Both the position numbers and the translations under genes were made by a program. Source: Pseudomonas bharatica CSV86 (GTDB lineage: Bacteria; Pseudomonadota; Gammaproteobacteria; Pseudomonadales; Pseudomonadaceae). Taken from it: a stretch of DNA of 64,000 bases. The notes beneath the pieces are model-generated. The model saw only the letters and a list, made by a program, of their open reading frames with translations, was not told where the DNA came from and ran no database searches. Below, piece by piece: positions 31,068 through 40,802 of the stretch (within the stretch, counting starts at the first letter, position 1; every line of letters starts with the position of its first letter). Location: assembly GCF_000319305.2 (NCBI RefSeq), contig NZ_AMWJ02000002.1, positions 1,364,001 through 1,428,000 of the forward strand, read 5' to 3'.

Positions 31068-31631
31068 TCAGCGACGAACCGGCCGCTTCTGCAACTTGCG
31101 CTGCAAGGTCCGACGGTGCATGCCCAGGGCGCGGGCCGTGGCGGAAATGTTGCCTTCGTGCTCGGTCAGCACGCGCTGGATGTGCTCCCATTGCAAGCGG
31201 TCCACCGACATCGGGTTTTCCGGCACCAGGGTGTCCAGGTCCGCGTGCTGGGACAACAGCGCCGCCACTACGTCATCGGCATCCGCCGGCTTGCACAGGT
31301 AGTTGCAGGCGCCGCGCTTGATGGCTTCGACGGCAGTGGCGATGCTGGAGTAACCGGTAAGGATCACCACCTTCATTTCCGGGTCCAGCTCCAGCAGCTT
31401 GGGCAGCAGGACCAGGCCCGAGTCGCCGTCCATCTTGAGGTCCAGCGCAGCGTAGTCGGGAACGTCCTGCTGGGCGATCAACAACCCGGCGTCTGCGGAA
31501 CTGGCGGTGCTGACGCGAAAACCGCGGCGAGCCATGGCCCGGGCCATCACCCGGGTAAAGGTCGCATCGTCGTCGACCAGCAGCAGGTGCGGCAGGTCTT
31601 CACCTTCAACCTGGATTTCATCACTCATCAC
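31068..31631 (-). CDS. roxR: response regulator RoxR (RegA/PrrA/ActR family)
   Basis: The DNA-binding partner of RoxS, controlling terminal oxidases and cyanide/redox responses in Pseudomonas. The 187-residue protein has a receiver domain with Asp64 (AALDLKMDG) as phosphate acceptor, acidic pair in LLVDDD, Lys in YLCKPAD, then a Fis-type helix-turn-helix (NISATARALGMHRRTLQRKL). Its start overlaps the roxS stop by 4 bases. Confidence 0.93.
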   Translation of the reverse strand: MMSDEIQVEGEDLPHLLLVDDDATFTRVMARAMARRGFRVSTASSADAGLLIAQQDVPDYAALDLKMDGDSGLVLLPKLLELDPEMKVVILTGYSSIATAVEAIKRGACNYLCKPADADDVVAALLSQHADLDTLVPENPMSVDRLQWEHIQRVLTEHEGNISATARALGMHRRTLQRKLQKRPVRR

Positions 31632-32890
31632 ACGTCTCCTCGCGCGTCACGGGGCAGGCGCAGCTCGGTCAGCGTACCGCCCTCTTCGTGACTATAGAGT
31701 TTTACCGAGCCGCCAGCACGGGTAACGCTGGCCTTGCTCAGGAACAGGCCAAGACCGAAGCCTTTGCCCTTGGTGGTAAAGAAGGGTTTGCCGATCTGCT
31801 CGGCAATGGCCACCGGTACGCCGGGGCCGTGATCGCGGATGCTGATGACGATATCCGTGGCATCCCAGTCGAGCTGCACCTCAAGCCCGTCGGGGCAGGC
31901 ATCGGCGGCGTTGTTCAGCAGGTTCAGCAAGGCCTGGGTCAGGTCGGGTGGCGGCGCCAGGTGTGGCACCAGCCCCTGGCCGAGGCGCTGGAAGCGATAG
32001 CTGGCTTCCGGACGCATCAGGTGCCAGCGGTTCAGCGCCTCGTCCATCCAGAAGGTCACCGGCTGCTCTTCCACCGCCATGCGCCGGTTGGCCTCGGCAG
32101 CGCGGACCAGTTGCTGCAGGGTGTGCTTGCACTGCTTGACCTGCTCCTGCAACACCGCCAGGTCCTCTTGCAGCAGGGGGTCGGTGTGATCCTGGCGCAT
32201 CTCGTTGAGCAACACGCTCATGGTCGCCAGCGGTGTGCCCAGTTCGTGGGCGGCGCCGGCCGCCTGGGTGGCCACGGCCAGCAGTTGCTGGTCGCGCAGG
32301 CCTTCTTCGCGACGCTGGGCCTGGAAGGCTTCCTGGCGACGCAATTCCTCGGCCATCTTCGCGGCAAAGAAAGTAATGACCGCTGCCGCCAGGGCGAAGC
32401 TCAGCCACATGCCGTAGATCTGCATCTTTTCCCTGGCCATGGGGAAGGTATCCAGCGGATAGAACTGCACCAGCAACAAGGTGTAGGCAACCAGGGCGAT
32501 GCCGGAAAGGATCAGCGAATAGACCCACGGCAGGGTAACCGCAGCGATCGCCAGCGGTACCAGGTAATAGGAAACGAAGGGGTTGGTCGAGCCGCCGGAA
32601 AAGTACAGCAGGGCGCTGTGGATCAGCAGGTCGCAGGCCAGCTGCACGGCGTATTCCAGCTCGGTGACCGGCAGCGAGGCGCGCAGGCGCAGGGCGGTCA
32701 CCAGGCAGAGCACCATGGAAAAACCAAGGGTGACGCTCAGCGCCAGCCAGGGCAGCGGCAGCAGTTCGGTCCAGTAGGCGACCGCCACCGAACCGGCCTG
32801 GGCCGCCAGTACCAGGGTACGGATGAACGTAAGGCGCCAGAGGTTCTGGCGGGTGGCAGACAACATTTGCATTTTGACCGGGGCGAGCAT
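31628..32890 (-). CDS. roxS: redox sensor histidine kinase RoxS (RegB/PrrB family)
   Basis: A 420-residue inner-membrane kinase. Start at 32890 (MLAPVKMQML), chosen because AGGAG is 7 bases upstream; the longer frame to 32977 reads through the promoter region. Six predicted helices hold GGSTNPF at 99-105, matching the RegB quinone-binding heptapeptide GGxxNPF. The H-box is AHELGTPLATM with His215, followed by Cys254 in KQCKHTL, which corresponds to the redox-active Cys of RegB by position. ATP-binding boxes are NLLNNAADA, IRDHGPGV and GKGFGLGLFL. Known role: senses respiratory redox state. Confidence 0.94.
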   Translation of the reverse strand: MLAPVKMQMLSATRQNLWRLTFIRTLVLAAQAGSVAVAYWTELLPLPWLALSVTLGFSMVLCLVTALRLRASLPVTELEYAVQLACDLLIHSALLYFSGGSTNPFVSYYLVPLAIAAVTLPWVYSLILSGIALVAYTLLLVQFYPLDTFPMAREKMQIYGMWLSFALAAAVITFFAAKMAEELRRQEAFQAQRREEGLRDQQLLAVATQAAGAAHELGTPLATMSVLLNEMRQDHTDPLLQEDLAVLQEQVKQCKHTLQQLVRAAEANRRMAVEEQPVTFWMDEALNRWHLMRPEASYRFQRLGQGLVPHLAPPPDLTQALLNLLNNAADACPDGLEVQLDWDATDIVISIRDHGPGVPVAIAEQIGKPFFTTKGKGFGLGLFLSKASVTRAGGSVKLYSHEEGGTLTELRLPRDARGDV

Positions 32891-33094
32891 GAGCTCTCCT
32901 GATGAGTGCTCCAGGTAAACCGTGGCGAAGTATACCGAAGGGACGTCCTGGACTGCAGCGATGCGGCAACTCGCCACACCGCAGGCCGGTTAAATGATAG
33001 CCATTTGGAACCTTGGTGCTACTTTCAAGGTCTGATCGAGTCTGCGTGGTGCACAGGATGGTACCGGCCACGCCCATTTTTCAAGGAGCCGCAC

Positions 33095-33805
33095 ATGAAT
33101 ACCCCAAGCCGTAGCGCCAAGGCCCTGCTGGTCGCCAGCCTGCTGGCCAGCCTTCCCGTTCTGGCGGACGAGCCGCGTTACAACCAGATTTCCCTGCGCG
33201 CCGAAGCGAGCAAGGAAGTCGCCCGCGACCTGATGGTCGTGACCCTCTACAGCGAAGCGCAGAACACCGACCCGGCCAAGCTCGCCGCCGAGATCACCAC
33301 CACCCTCAACAAGGCGCTGGAACAGGCGCGCCAGGTCAAGGATGTGAAGATCAGCCAAGGCAGCCGCAACGCCTACCCGATCTATGACGACAAGGGTCAG
33401 AAGATCACCGGCTGGCGCGAGCGCGCCGAACTGCGCCTGGAAAGCGGCGACTTCCCTGCCCTGTCCAAACTGACCGGCGAACTGCTGCAACAACTGAAGA
33501 TGGGCGGCATGGACTTCGCCATCGCCCCGGCCACGCGCAAGACCAGCGAGGACGCACTGATCAAGGACGCGGTCGATGCCTTCAAGGCACGGGCGCAGAT
33601 CGCCACCGAAGCGCTGGGTGGCAAGGGCTACAAGGTGGTCAGCCTGAACCTCAACAGCAGTGGTTATCCACAGCCGTACCAGCGTGCACCGATGATGATG
33701 AAAGCCAGCATGGATGCCGAGGCGGCGCCTTCGCCGCAGGTCGAGGCGGGGACGACGCAGGTCAGCGTCAATGCCGATGGCACCATTGAAGTGCAGATGC
33801 CCTGA
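33095..33805 (+). CDS. SIMPL domain periplasmic protein (DUF541)
   Basis: A 236-residue exported protein: signal peptide MNTPSRSAKALLVASLLAS...VLA (about 23 residues), then a SIMPL/DUF541 domain (EARDL-like strand, KDVKISQGSRNAYPIYD, WRERAELRLESGDF, FAIAPATRKTSEDALIKDAV). Family members such as E. coli YggE affect oxidative stress; the mechanism is not known. AAGGAG site is 8 bases upstream. Divergent from roxS with about 200 bases between. Confidence 0.88.
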   Translation: MNTPSRSAKALLVASLLASLPVLADEPRYNQISLRAEASKEVARDLMVVTLYSEAQNTDPAKLAAEITTTLNKALEQARQVKDVKISQGSRNAYPIYDDKGQKITGWRERAELRLESGDFPALSKLTGELLQQLKMGGMDFAIAPATRKTSEDALIKDAVDAFKARAQIATEALGGKGYKVVSLNLNSSGYPQPYQRAPMMMKASMDAEAAPSPQVEAGTTQVSVNADGTIEVQMP

Positions 33806-34153
33806 ATGACCTTGGGCCGGTGCATGGCCGGCCCATTTCCATTGCCCTGGAGGGCCTCATCGCTGGCAAGCCAGCTCCCACAAGGCCCGCGGTGCATGCG
33901 GCCCCTGTGGGAGCTGGCTTGCCAGCGATGAGGCCCTCAAGCTCACTGAAAGTCTAAAAATCTTCAGCGATCCTTCAGCAGCAAACGTTCAACTCGGCAA
34001 AATTTACACAAACGCGACATCCTTGTACGAACGTTCCGAAATTACTGTCAGAAGCTATCCTCAAGCGTTGCACCAGGTCCAGTACCTGCATAAGTATCCG
34101 CGGGTCGGCTCACAAGGCCGCCCTCAGATCACAATGACAACAATGAGGCCACC
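33806..34153. other. gap between the SIMPL gene and dpp cluster
   Basis: 348 bases with no gene. The first third is a REP pair (33850-33940). The rest is AT-richer and must hold the promoter of the first peptide-binding-protein gene; I could not fix a -35/-10 pair with confidence, and I see no Fur- or sigma-54-type site. Confidence 0.7.
33850..33940. repeat. inverted REP pair
   Basis: Two full units, AGGGCCTCATCGCTGGCAAG onward and its inverse ending GCCAGCGATGAGGCCCTCAA, flank a 16-20 base centre. Located 45 bases after the SIMPL stop. Confidence 0.92.
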
Positions 34154-35779
34154 ATGCTGAAAACCGCAGTCATTCCGTTCCTTGTCGGCGCAGGTCTGCT
34201 CGCCGCTACGCCGGCCGCCCAGGCCGCTTCCAACCTGGTCTACTGCTCCGAAGGCAGCCCTGCCGGCTTCGACCCGAGCCAGTACACCACCGGTACCGAC
34301 TTCGACGCGTCCTCGGAAACCGTCTTCAACCGCCTCGCCCAGTTCGAGCGCGGCGGTACCCAGGTCATCCCGGGGCTGGCCACCAGCTGGGACGTTTCCG
34401 ATGACGGCCTGACCTACACCTTCCACCTGCGCGAAGGGGTCAAGTTCCATACCACCGACTACTTCAAGCCCACCCGCGACTTCAACGCCGACGACGTGCT
34501 GTTCACCTTCAACCGCATGCTCGACAAGGACATGCCGTTCCGCAAGGCCTACCCTACCGAGTTCCCGTACTTCACCGACATGGGCATGGACGCGAACATC
34601 AAGCAGGTGCAGAAAGTCGACGAGCACACCGTCAAATTCATCCTCAACGAAGTCGACGCCGCGTTCATCCAGAACATTGCCATGAGCTTCGCCTCGATCC
34701 AGTCCGCCGAATACGCCGAACAGTTGCTCAAGCAGGGCAAGGCCGCGGACATCAACCAGAAGCCGATCGGCACCGGTCCTTTCGTGTTCAGCAAATACCA
34801 GAAGGACGCGCAGATCCGCTTCAAGGGCAACAAGGACTACTGGTCGCCCGACGAGGTGAAGATCGACAACCTGATCTTCGCCATCACCACCGACGCTTCG
34901 GTGCGCATGCAGAAACTGAAGAAGAACGAGTGCCAGATCACTCTCTTCCCCCGTCCTGCCGACCTCGAGGCGCTAAAGGCCGACCCGAACCTGCAGATGC
35001 CGCACCAGGCCGGCTTCAACCTCGGCTACATCGCCTATAACGTGATGGACAAGATCAAGGGCAGCAACGAGCCCAACCCCATGGCCCAGCTCAAGGTGCG
35101 CCAGGCCCTGGACATGGCGGTGAACAAGCAGCAGATCATCGATTCGGTGTACCAGGGTGCGGGCGAACTGGCAGTCAACGCCATGCCGCCGACCCAGTGG
35201 TCGTACGACGACACCATCAAGGGCACCGAATACAACGTCGATAAGGCCAAGGCGTTGCTCAAGGAGGCCGGCGTCAAGGAGGGTACCGAGATCACCCTGT
35301 GGGCCATGCCGGTACAGCGCCCGTACAACCCCAATGCCAAGTTGATGGCCGAGATGATCCAGTCCGACTGGGCGAAGATCGGCATCAAGGCGCGCATCGT
35401 CAGCTACGAATGGGGCGAGTACATCAAGCGCGCCAAGGACGGCGAGAACGGCGCCATGCTGATCGGCTGGAGCGGCGACAACGGTGACCCGGACAACTGG
35501 CTCGGCACCCTCTACGGCTGCGATGCGGTCAACGGCAACAACTTCTCCCACTGGTGCAACGCCGACTACGACAAGCTGGTGAAGGCGGCCAAGCGCATTC
35601 CCGACCAGGCCAAGCGCACCGAGCTGTACAAGCAGGCCCAGCACATCCTCAAGGACCAGGTGCCGATCACGCCGATCGCCCACTCCACGGTCTACCAGCC
35701 GATGCGCAACAGCGTCAAGGACTTCAAGATCAGCCCCTTCGCCCTCAATGACTTCTACGGCGTCAGCGTGAAGCCATAA
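34154..35779 (+). CDS. dppA: peptide ABC transporter substrate-binding protein, DppA-type (first copy)
   Basis: A 541-residue periplasmic family 5 binding protein with signal peptide ending TPAAQA (residue 25). Marks include LVYCSEGSPAGFDPSQY, VKFHTT, DVLFTFNRMLD, GTGPFVFSKYQKDA and WSGDNGDPDNWLGTLY. In P. aeruginosa several such proteins (DppA1-A5) share one DppBCDF translocator and differ in di/tripeptide preference; the same is likely here, with two more copies downstream. Confidence 0.93.
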   Translation: MLKTAVIPFLVGAGLLAATPAAQAASNLVYCSEGSPAGFDPSQYTTGTDFDASSETVFNRLAQFERGGTQVIPGLATSWDVSDDGLTYTFHLREGVKFHTTDYFKPTRDFNADDVLFTFNRMLDKDMPFRKAYPTEFPYFTDMGMDANIKQVQKVDEHTVKFILNEVDAAFIQNIAMSFASIQSAEYAEQLLKQGKAADINQKPIGTGPFVFSKYQKDAQIRFKGNKDYWSPDEVKIDNLIFAITTDASVRMQKLKKNECQITLFPRPADLEALKADPNLQMPHQAGFNLGYIAYNVMDKIKGSNEPNPMAQLKVRQALDMAVNKQQIIDSVYQGAGELAVNAMPPTQWSYDDTIKGTEYNVDKAKALLKEAGVKEGTEITLWAMPVQRPYNPNAKLMAEMIQSDWAKIGIKARIVSYEWGEYIKRAKDGENGAMLIGWSGDNGDPDNWLGTLYGCDAVNGNNFSHWCNADYDKLVKAAKRIPDQAKRTELYKQAQHILKDQVPITPIAHSTVYQPMRNSVKDFKISPFALNDFYGVSVKP

Positions 35780-35784
35780 ACCCC

Positions 35785-35816
35785 GGTGTAGGAGCTGGCT
35801 TGCCAGCTCCTACACC
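35785..35816. repeat. compact self-pairing REP hairpin between two dppA genes
   Basis: GGTGTAGGAGCTGG / CCAGCTCCTACACC form 14-bp perfect arms around CTTG, six bases after the dppA stop. It is a single REP-like core whose right half mirrors the left, and uses GTAGGAGC instead of GTGGGAGC. It could act as a 3' stability or termination hairpin. Confidence 0.88.
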
Positions 35817-35988
35817 TGTCTGAAATTTCCTCAACTCAGCCGGAAAACTCCCACCCAAACTTGCTCCCTGTGTACCTCGTCGGACGCCTTTTACCCACTT
35901 ACCTTGGGACCGGTGCCGTGACGCGTGAGCGAGGATTCGCCACGCGCCGCGGAAAACTTCAATAACGACGACAAGACAGGGAATTCCC

Positions 35989-37584
35989 ATGCGTAAGACG
36001 TCTCTCTTCGCCGCCTTGCTCGGAGCCGGTCTGCTGGCCCATTCGCCCTTCGGCCTGGCCAAGGGCAACCTGGTGTTCTGCTCGGAAGGCAGCCCCTCGG
36101 GCTTCGACACCGCGCAATACCAGAGCGGTACCGACAACGACGTGTCCGAACCGCTGTACAACCGCCTGGTGGAGTTCGAACGCGGGGCCACGGGCATTCA
36201 ACCGTCCCTGGCCACCGACTGGACCATCTCAGACGACGGCCTGGTGTACACCTTCAACCTGCGTCCCGGGGTGAAGTTCCACAGCAATGCCGGTTTCACC
36301 CCGAGCCGCGAGTTCGACGCCGACGACGTGGTGTTCACCTTCAACCGCATGCTCGACCCGACCCACCCCTTCCGCATGGCCTACGGCACTGTGTTTCCAT
36401 ACTTCAGCGCCATGGGCATGGACAAGACCATCGCCAAGGTGGAAAAGACCGGCCCGATGAGCGTGTCCTTCACCCTCAACCACCCCGACGCGACACTGCT
36501 GCAGAACCTGGCCATGAGCTTCGCCTCGGTTCTCTCGGCCGAATACGCCGAACACCTGCTGGCCCGCGGCACCCCCTCGGACATCACCCACAAGCCCATC
36601 GGCACCGGCCCCTTCGTGTTCACCCGCTACCAGAAGGACACCCAGATCCGCTACCGCGGCAACACCGACTACTGGGCCCCCGAGCAGGTCAGGCTGGACA
36701 ACCTGATCTATTCGATCAACGTCGATCCGTCAGTCCGCGTACAAAAGCTGCGCAAGGGCGAATGCCATGTGAGCATCCATCCACGTCCCGCCGACCTCGA
36801 GGCCCTGCGCAGCGACGAGAACATCAACCTGATCGAGAAGCCCGCCTACAACCTCGGCTATATCGCCTACAACACCCGGCACAAGCCGTTCGACCAACTG
36901 GAAGTCCGCCAGGCGCTGGACATGGCGGTGAACAAGGAAGCGATCATCAAGACCGTATTCCAGGGTGCCGGCCAGGTGGCGGTCAACACCATGCCTCCGA
37001 CCCAGTGGTCGTATGACGAGAGCATCGTCGATGCGCCCCGCGATCTGGAAAAGGCCCGGCAGATGCTGCGCGACGCCGGGGTCAAGGAAGGTACCGAGAT
37101 CACCCTCTGGGCCATGCCCGTGCAGCGCCCTTACAACCCCGACGCGCGGCTGATGGCGCAGATCCTCCAGGACGACTGGGGCAAGCTCGGGCTGAAGGTG
37201 AACATCGTCAGCTACGAATGGGGCGAGTACCTCAAGCGCGCCAAGAACGGTGAACACGACACCCTCCTGATCGGCTGGACCGGTGACAACGGTGACCCGG
37301 ACAACTGGCTGGGCACCCTGTACAGCTGCGACGCCATCGGCAGCCATAACCATTCCATGTGGTGCGACCCGGAATACGACGCGCTGATGAAGAAAGCCAA
37401 GGGCACCAACGACCGCGAGCAGCGCAGCGAGCTGTATCGCCAGGCCCAGCAGTACATCAAGCAGAACGTACCGATCACCCCGATCGCCCACTCCACCGTC
37501 AGCCAGCCGGTAAGCACGCGGGTGAAGGACTACCTGGTGAGCCCGTTCGGCAAGACCACGTTCCGCGACGTCGGCATCGACTGA
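35989..37584 (+). CDS. peptide ABC transporter substrate-binding protein, DppA-type (second copy)
   Basis: A 531-residue family 5 binding protein with signal peptide (MRKTSLFAALLGAGLLAHSPFG). It parallels the first copy closely: LVFCSEGSPSGFDTAQY, GTGPFVFTRYQKDTQIRY, LLIGWTGDNGDPDNWLGTLY. The 209-base gap before it contains a REP hairpin, so it may have its own promoter. Differences in the binding region suggest a different peptide preference, not deducible here. Confidence 0.92.
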   Translation: MRKTSLFAALLGAGLLAHSPFGLAKGNLVFCSEGSPSGFDTAQYQSGTDNDVSEPLYNRLVEFERGATGIQPSLATDWTISDDGLVYTFNLRPGVKFHSNAGFTPSREFDADDVVFTFNRMLDPTHPFRMAYGTVFPYFSAMGMDKTIAKVEKTGPMSVSFTLNHPDATLLQNLAMSFASVLSAEYAEHLLARGTPSDITHKPIGTGPFVFTRYQKDTQIRYRGNTDYWAPEQVRLDNLIYSINVDPSVRVQKLRKGECHVSIHPRPADLEALRSDENINLIEKPAYNLGYIAYNTRHKPFDQLEVRQALDMAVNKEAIIKTVFQGAGQVAVNTMPPTQWSYDESIVDAPRDLEKARQMLRDAGVKEGTEITLWAMPVQRPYNPDARLMAQILQDDWGKLGLKVNIVSYEWGEYLKRAKNGEHDTLLIGWTGDNGDPDNWLGTLYSCDAIGSHNHSMWCDPEYDALMKKAKGTNDREQRSELYRQAQQYIKQNVPITPIAHSTVSQPVSTRVKDYLVSPFGKTTFRDVGID

Positions 37585-37690
37585 CCACTGCCAGCCGGAT
37601 CGACGCCCACCGGCCACGATCCACCGCATTGGCCGCCGGGTCCGCGAGGCCCGCCGGCACACCAAGAAGAACAAGAAAGGAAGCATCGCC

Positions 37691-39067
37691 TTGAAACGAA
37701 TCACCACCGTAATCGCCCTTTCCCTTGGCGGCCTGTCCGGCCTTGTCCAGGCCGACGCCACCAGCCAGGACTACCTGCCGCTGACGCTCAAGGAAAACAG
37801 TGCCCAGGCCGAATCCAACGGTTTCATCGAAGACCAGAGCCTGTCCGGCTGGACGCGCAACTGGTATGCCCGCGAGCGAGCGACCAAGGGCCCGCTGTTC
37901 CGCTACTACAAAAGCGACGGCAGCCGCCGCGAAACCCACAGCCGCGACAACTGGGTGCAAGGTACCGTTCTCGACTATAGCTCGGGCTTCACCCAGGGCA
38001 CCGTCGGTTTCGCCACCCAGGTCGCCGGCTACCACGCGCTGGCCCTGGAGCGCGGCCGCGCCCGGGTCGCCGGGCCGAACAACCGCACCCTGACCCACGG
38101 CGATGGCGATGTCATCGGCCAGTGGAGCAAACTCGGCCTGGCCAACCTGCAGGCACGCATCTCCAACACCACCCTGGTCGCCGGTCGGCAGTCGATCAAC
38201 ACGCCGGTGTTCGCCTACATCGGAAACCGCGCTTTGCCGTCGAGCTTCGATGGCGTCGCCCTGCACAGCGCCGAATTCGACAACCTGTCCTTCGACCTCG
38301 GCACCTTCGAACGGGTCTCGACCCGCACCGAACAGGGCAAGAGCAGGTTCACCACCGAGTATTCGGCACTGGGCGCCGAAGCCGACCGGGTCAGCCTGGC
38401 CGGCCTCAACTACCAGCCGTTGCGCAGCCTGACCACCAGCCTGTACTTCGGCCATGTCGAGGACATCTGGAACCAGTACTACTTCGGCGCGTCCCACGAC
38501 CTGGGAGACAAGGGCACCCTGGCCCTGACCACCGGGTTCAACTGGTACGGCACCCGCGACACCGGCTCGGCAAAACTGGGGACGATCGACAACGACACCT
38601 TCAGCCTGTCCTTCACCCTGGCGCACCAGGCCCACAGCCTGACCCTGGCCTACCAGCAGGTGAACGGCGACGAGTACTTCGATTACGTGCACGACACCAA
38701 TGCGATCTTCCTCGCCAACTCGCTGTTCTCCGATTACAACGGGCCCAACGAGAAGTCGTTCCAGGTCGGCTACGCCCTGGACATGGCCGGCTTCGGCGTG
38801 CCGGGCCTGCGCCTGAATGCCTACACCGCCCGCGGCTGGGGCATCGACGGCACCCACTACAAGGGCAACGGCTACGATGTACGCAACCTCGATGGCGAAC
38901 ATCACCGGGAATGGTCCCTCGGGGCCAGCTACGTGGTGCAGAGCGGGCCGCTGCAGGCGACCAATATCCGCGCCTATTACACTGCGCACCGCGCCAGTCG
39001 CGAACAGATCGATGGCAATCTCGATGAATTCCGCATCGTGACCACCATTCCGTTCAACATTCTTTAA
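37691..39067 (+). CDS. opdP: OprD-family outer-membrane porin, peptide uptake type (OpdP-like), TTG start
   Basis: A 458-residue outer-membrane channel: signal peptide ending GLVQA (residue 21), then OprD-type N-terminus (SQDYLPLTLKENSAQAESNGFIEDQ is split by my reading around residues 25-50; GWTRNWYARE) and C-terminal Phe-rich strand (EFRIVTTIPFNIL). It starts at TTG, 107 bases after the second dppA stop, with AAGGAAG ahead. Location inside the dpp cluster points to uptake of dipeptides such as those handled by OpdP in P. aeruginosa; the exact member is inferred from context. Confidence 0.85.
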   Translation: MKRITTVIALSLGGLSGLVQADATSQDYLPLTLKENSAQAESNGFIEDQSLSGWTRNWYARERATKGPLFRYYKSDGSRRETHSRDNWVQGTVLDYSSGFTQGTVGFATQVAGYHALALERGRARVAGPNNRTLTHGDGDVIGQWSKLGLANLQARISNTTLVAGRQSINTPVFAYIGNRALPSSFDGVALHSAEFDNLSFDLGTFERVSTRTEQGKSRFTTEYSALGAEADRVSLAGLNYQPLRSLTTSLYFGHVEDIWNQYYFGASHDLGDKGTLALTTGFNWYGTRDTGSAKLGTIDNDTFSLSFTLAHQAHSLTLAYQQVNGDEYFDYVHDTNAIFLANSLFSDYNGPNEKSFQVGYALDMAGFGVPGLRLNAYTARGWGIDGTHYKGNGYDVRNLDGEHHREWSLGASYVVQSGPLQATNIRAYYTAHRASREQIDGNLDEFRIVTTIPFNIL

Positions 39068-39126
39068 GCAGGTCCCGGGGGCGATCGCCCAGGCGCCCGC
39101 TCCCCGGGCAGGAGACGACAAAGGAT

Positions 39127-40728
39127 ATGCCGATGAAAAACCTGACCCTGCACGCCGCGCTCGCGGCCCTGCTGCTGGGCGCCTCGACGGGGCTTCTGGC
39201 GCGCCCGCTGGTGGTCTGCACCGAAGCCAGCCCGGAAGGCTTCGATATGGTCCAGTACACCACCGCCGTCACCGCCGATGCCGCGGCCGAGACCCTGTTC
39301 AACCGCCTGGTGGACTTCAAGCCCGGCACCACCGAGATCCAGCCATCCCTGGCCGAACGCTGGGACATCAGCGAAGACGGCCTCACCTACACCTTCCACC
39401 TGCGCAGGGGCGTCAAGTTCCACACCACGCCCTGGTTCACCCCGACCCGGGACATGAACGCCGACGATGTGCTCTGGAGCTTCCACCGCCAGCTTGACCC
39501 CGGGCATCCCTGGCATGACAAGACCAGCATCGGCTTTCCCTATTTCGAAGGCATGAGCTTCGGCAAATTGCTCAAGAGCGTGGAGAAGACCGACGACCAC
39601 ACCGTGGTCTTCACCCTGACCCAGCCCCAGGCCCCGTTCCTGCGCGACCTGGCCATGGCCTTCACCTCGATCTACTCGGCCGAGTACGGTGACCAGTTGC
39701 TCAAGGCGGGCAAAACCGGCGACCTCAACAGCAAACCGGTCGGCACCGGCCCGTTCATCTTCCAGCGCTATATCAAGGACGCCCAGGTCCGCTACAAGGC
39801 CAACCCGGACTACTTCCGCGGTGCGCCGCCCAGCGAAACCCTGGTCTTCGCCATCACTCCCGACAACAACGTGCGCCTGCAGAAACTGCGCGCCAACGAA
39901 TGCCAGGTCGCCGTCTATCCCAAGCCCGACGACGTCCCCTCGATCAAGCAGGACCCGATGCTCAAGGTGGCCGAACTGGAGGCGCTGATCATCGGCTACG
40001 TGGCGATGAACACCGAGCATCCCCTGCTCAAGGACGTGCGGGTGCGCAAGGCAATCGATATCGCCTTTGATCGCCAGAGCCATATCGACCAGTTGTTCGG
40101 CCAGGGCAACGCGGTGCTGGCGGTCAACCCGTACCCGCCGACCCTGCCCGGCTACAACCACGACAATCGGAACCCGCCCCGCGACCTCGACAAGGCCCGT
40201 GCCCTACTCAAGGAAGCCGGTGTGCCGGAAGGCGCCCGGCTGACCCTGTTCACCCGCAATGGCGGCGGCATGACCAACCCCAATCCGCGCCTGAGCGCCG
40301 AAATGCTCCAGGCCGACCTCAAGCAGATCGGCCTGAAACTGGATATCCGCGTCATGGAATGGGCAGAAATGCTGCGCCGCGCGAAGAACGGCGAGCACGA
40401 CCTGGTGTCCACCGGATGGGCCGGCGACAACGGCGACCCGGATAACTTCCTGACCCCGCTGCTCAGTTGCGAGGCGGTGAAGAACGGCGAGAACTATGCT
40501 CGTTGGTGCAATGAACGGTTCGACGCGCTGATCAACCGGGCTCGCCAGGTGATCGATCCGCAACAGCGAGAAGCACTCTATAAGGAGGCCCTGGCCGTGT
40601 ACGATGCGGACCGGCCGTGGATAACCATGGCCCATCCGAAGATGTTCACGGCCATGCGCCGGAACGTCGAGGGCTACATCATCAGCCCCCTGACCAATAA
40701 CAACTTCGCTACTACCCAGGTGAAGTAG
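39127..40728 (+). CDS. peptide ABC transporter substrate-binding protein, DppA-type (third copy)
   Basis: A 533-residue family 5 binding protein; start at 39127 or the ATG two codons later (39133). Signal peptide about 25 residues (ALLLGASTGLLA). It is more divergent than the first two: it has LVVCTEASPEGFDMVQY and a bulkier C-terminal lobe motif STGWAGDNGDPDNFLTPLLS. It sits directly before dppB and so may be the main partner of the translocator. Confidence 0.91.
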   Translation: MPMKNLTLHAALAALLLGASTGLLARPLVVCTEASPEGFDMVQYTTAVTADAAAETLFNRLVDFKPGTTEIQPSLAERWDISEDGLTYTFHLRRGVKFHTTPWFTPTRDMNADDVLWSFHRQLDPGHPWHDKTSIGFPYFEGMSFGKLLKSVEKTDDHTVVFTLTQPQAPFLRDLAMAFTSIYSAEYGDQLLKAGKTGDLNSKPVGTGPFIFQRYIKDAQVRYKANPDYFRGAPPSETLVFAITPDNNVRLQKLRANECQVAVYPKPDDVPSIKQDPMLKVAELEALIIGYVAMNTEHPLLKDVRVRKAIDIAFDRQSHIDQLFGQGNAVLAVNPYPPTLPGYNHDNRNPPRDLDKARALLKEAGVPEGARLTLFTRNGGGMTNPNPRLSAEMLQADLKQIGLKLDIRVMEWAEMLRRAKNGEHDLVSTGWAGDNGDPDNFLTPLLSCEAVKNGENYARWCNERFDALINRARQVIDPQQREALYKEALAVYDADRPWITMAHPKMFTAMRRNVEGYIISPLTNNNFATTQVK

Positions 40729-40802
40729 AACAAGAACGCCCGCCCAACCCCACCCGGGAAAAGCGGGCACGCGCCTTACCGGCTGACGAGGAACACCACA
40801 CG

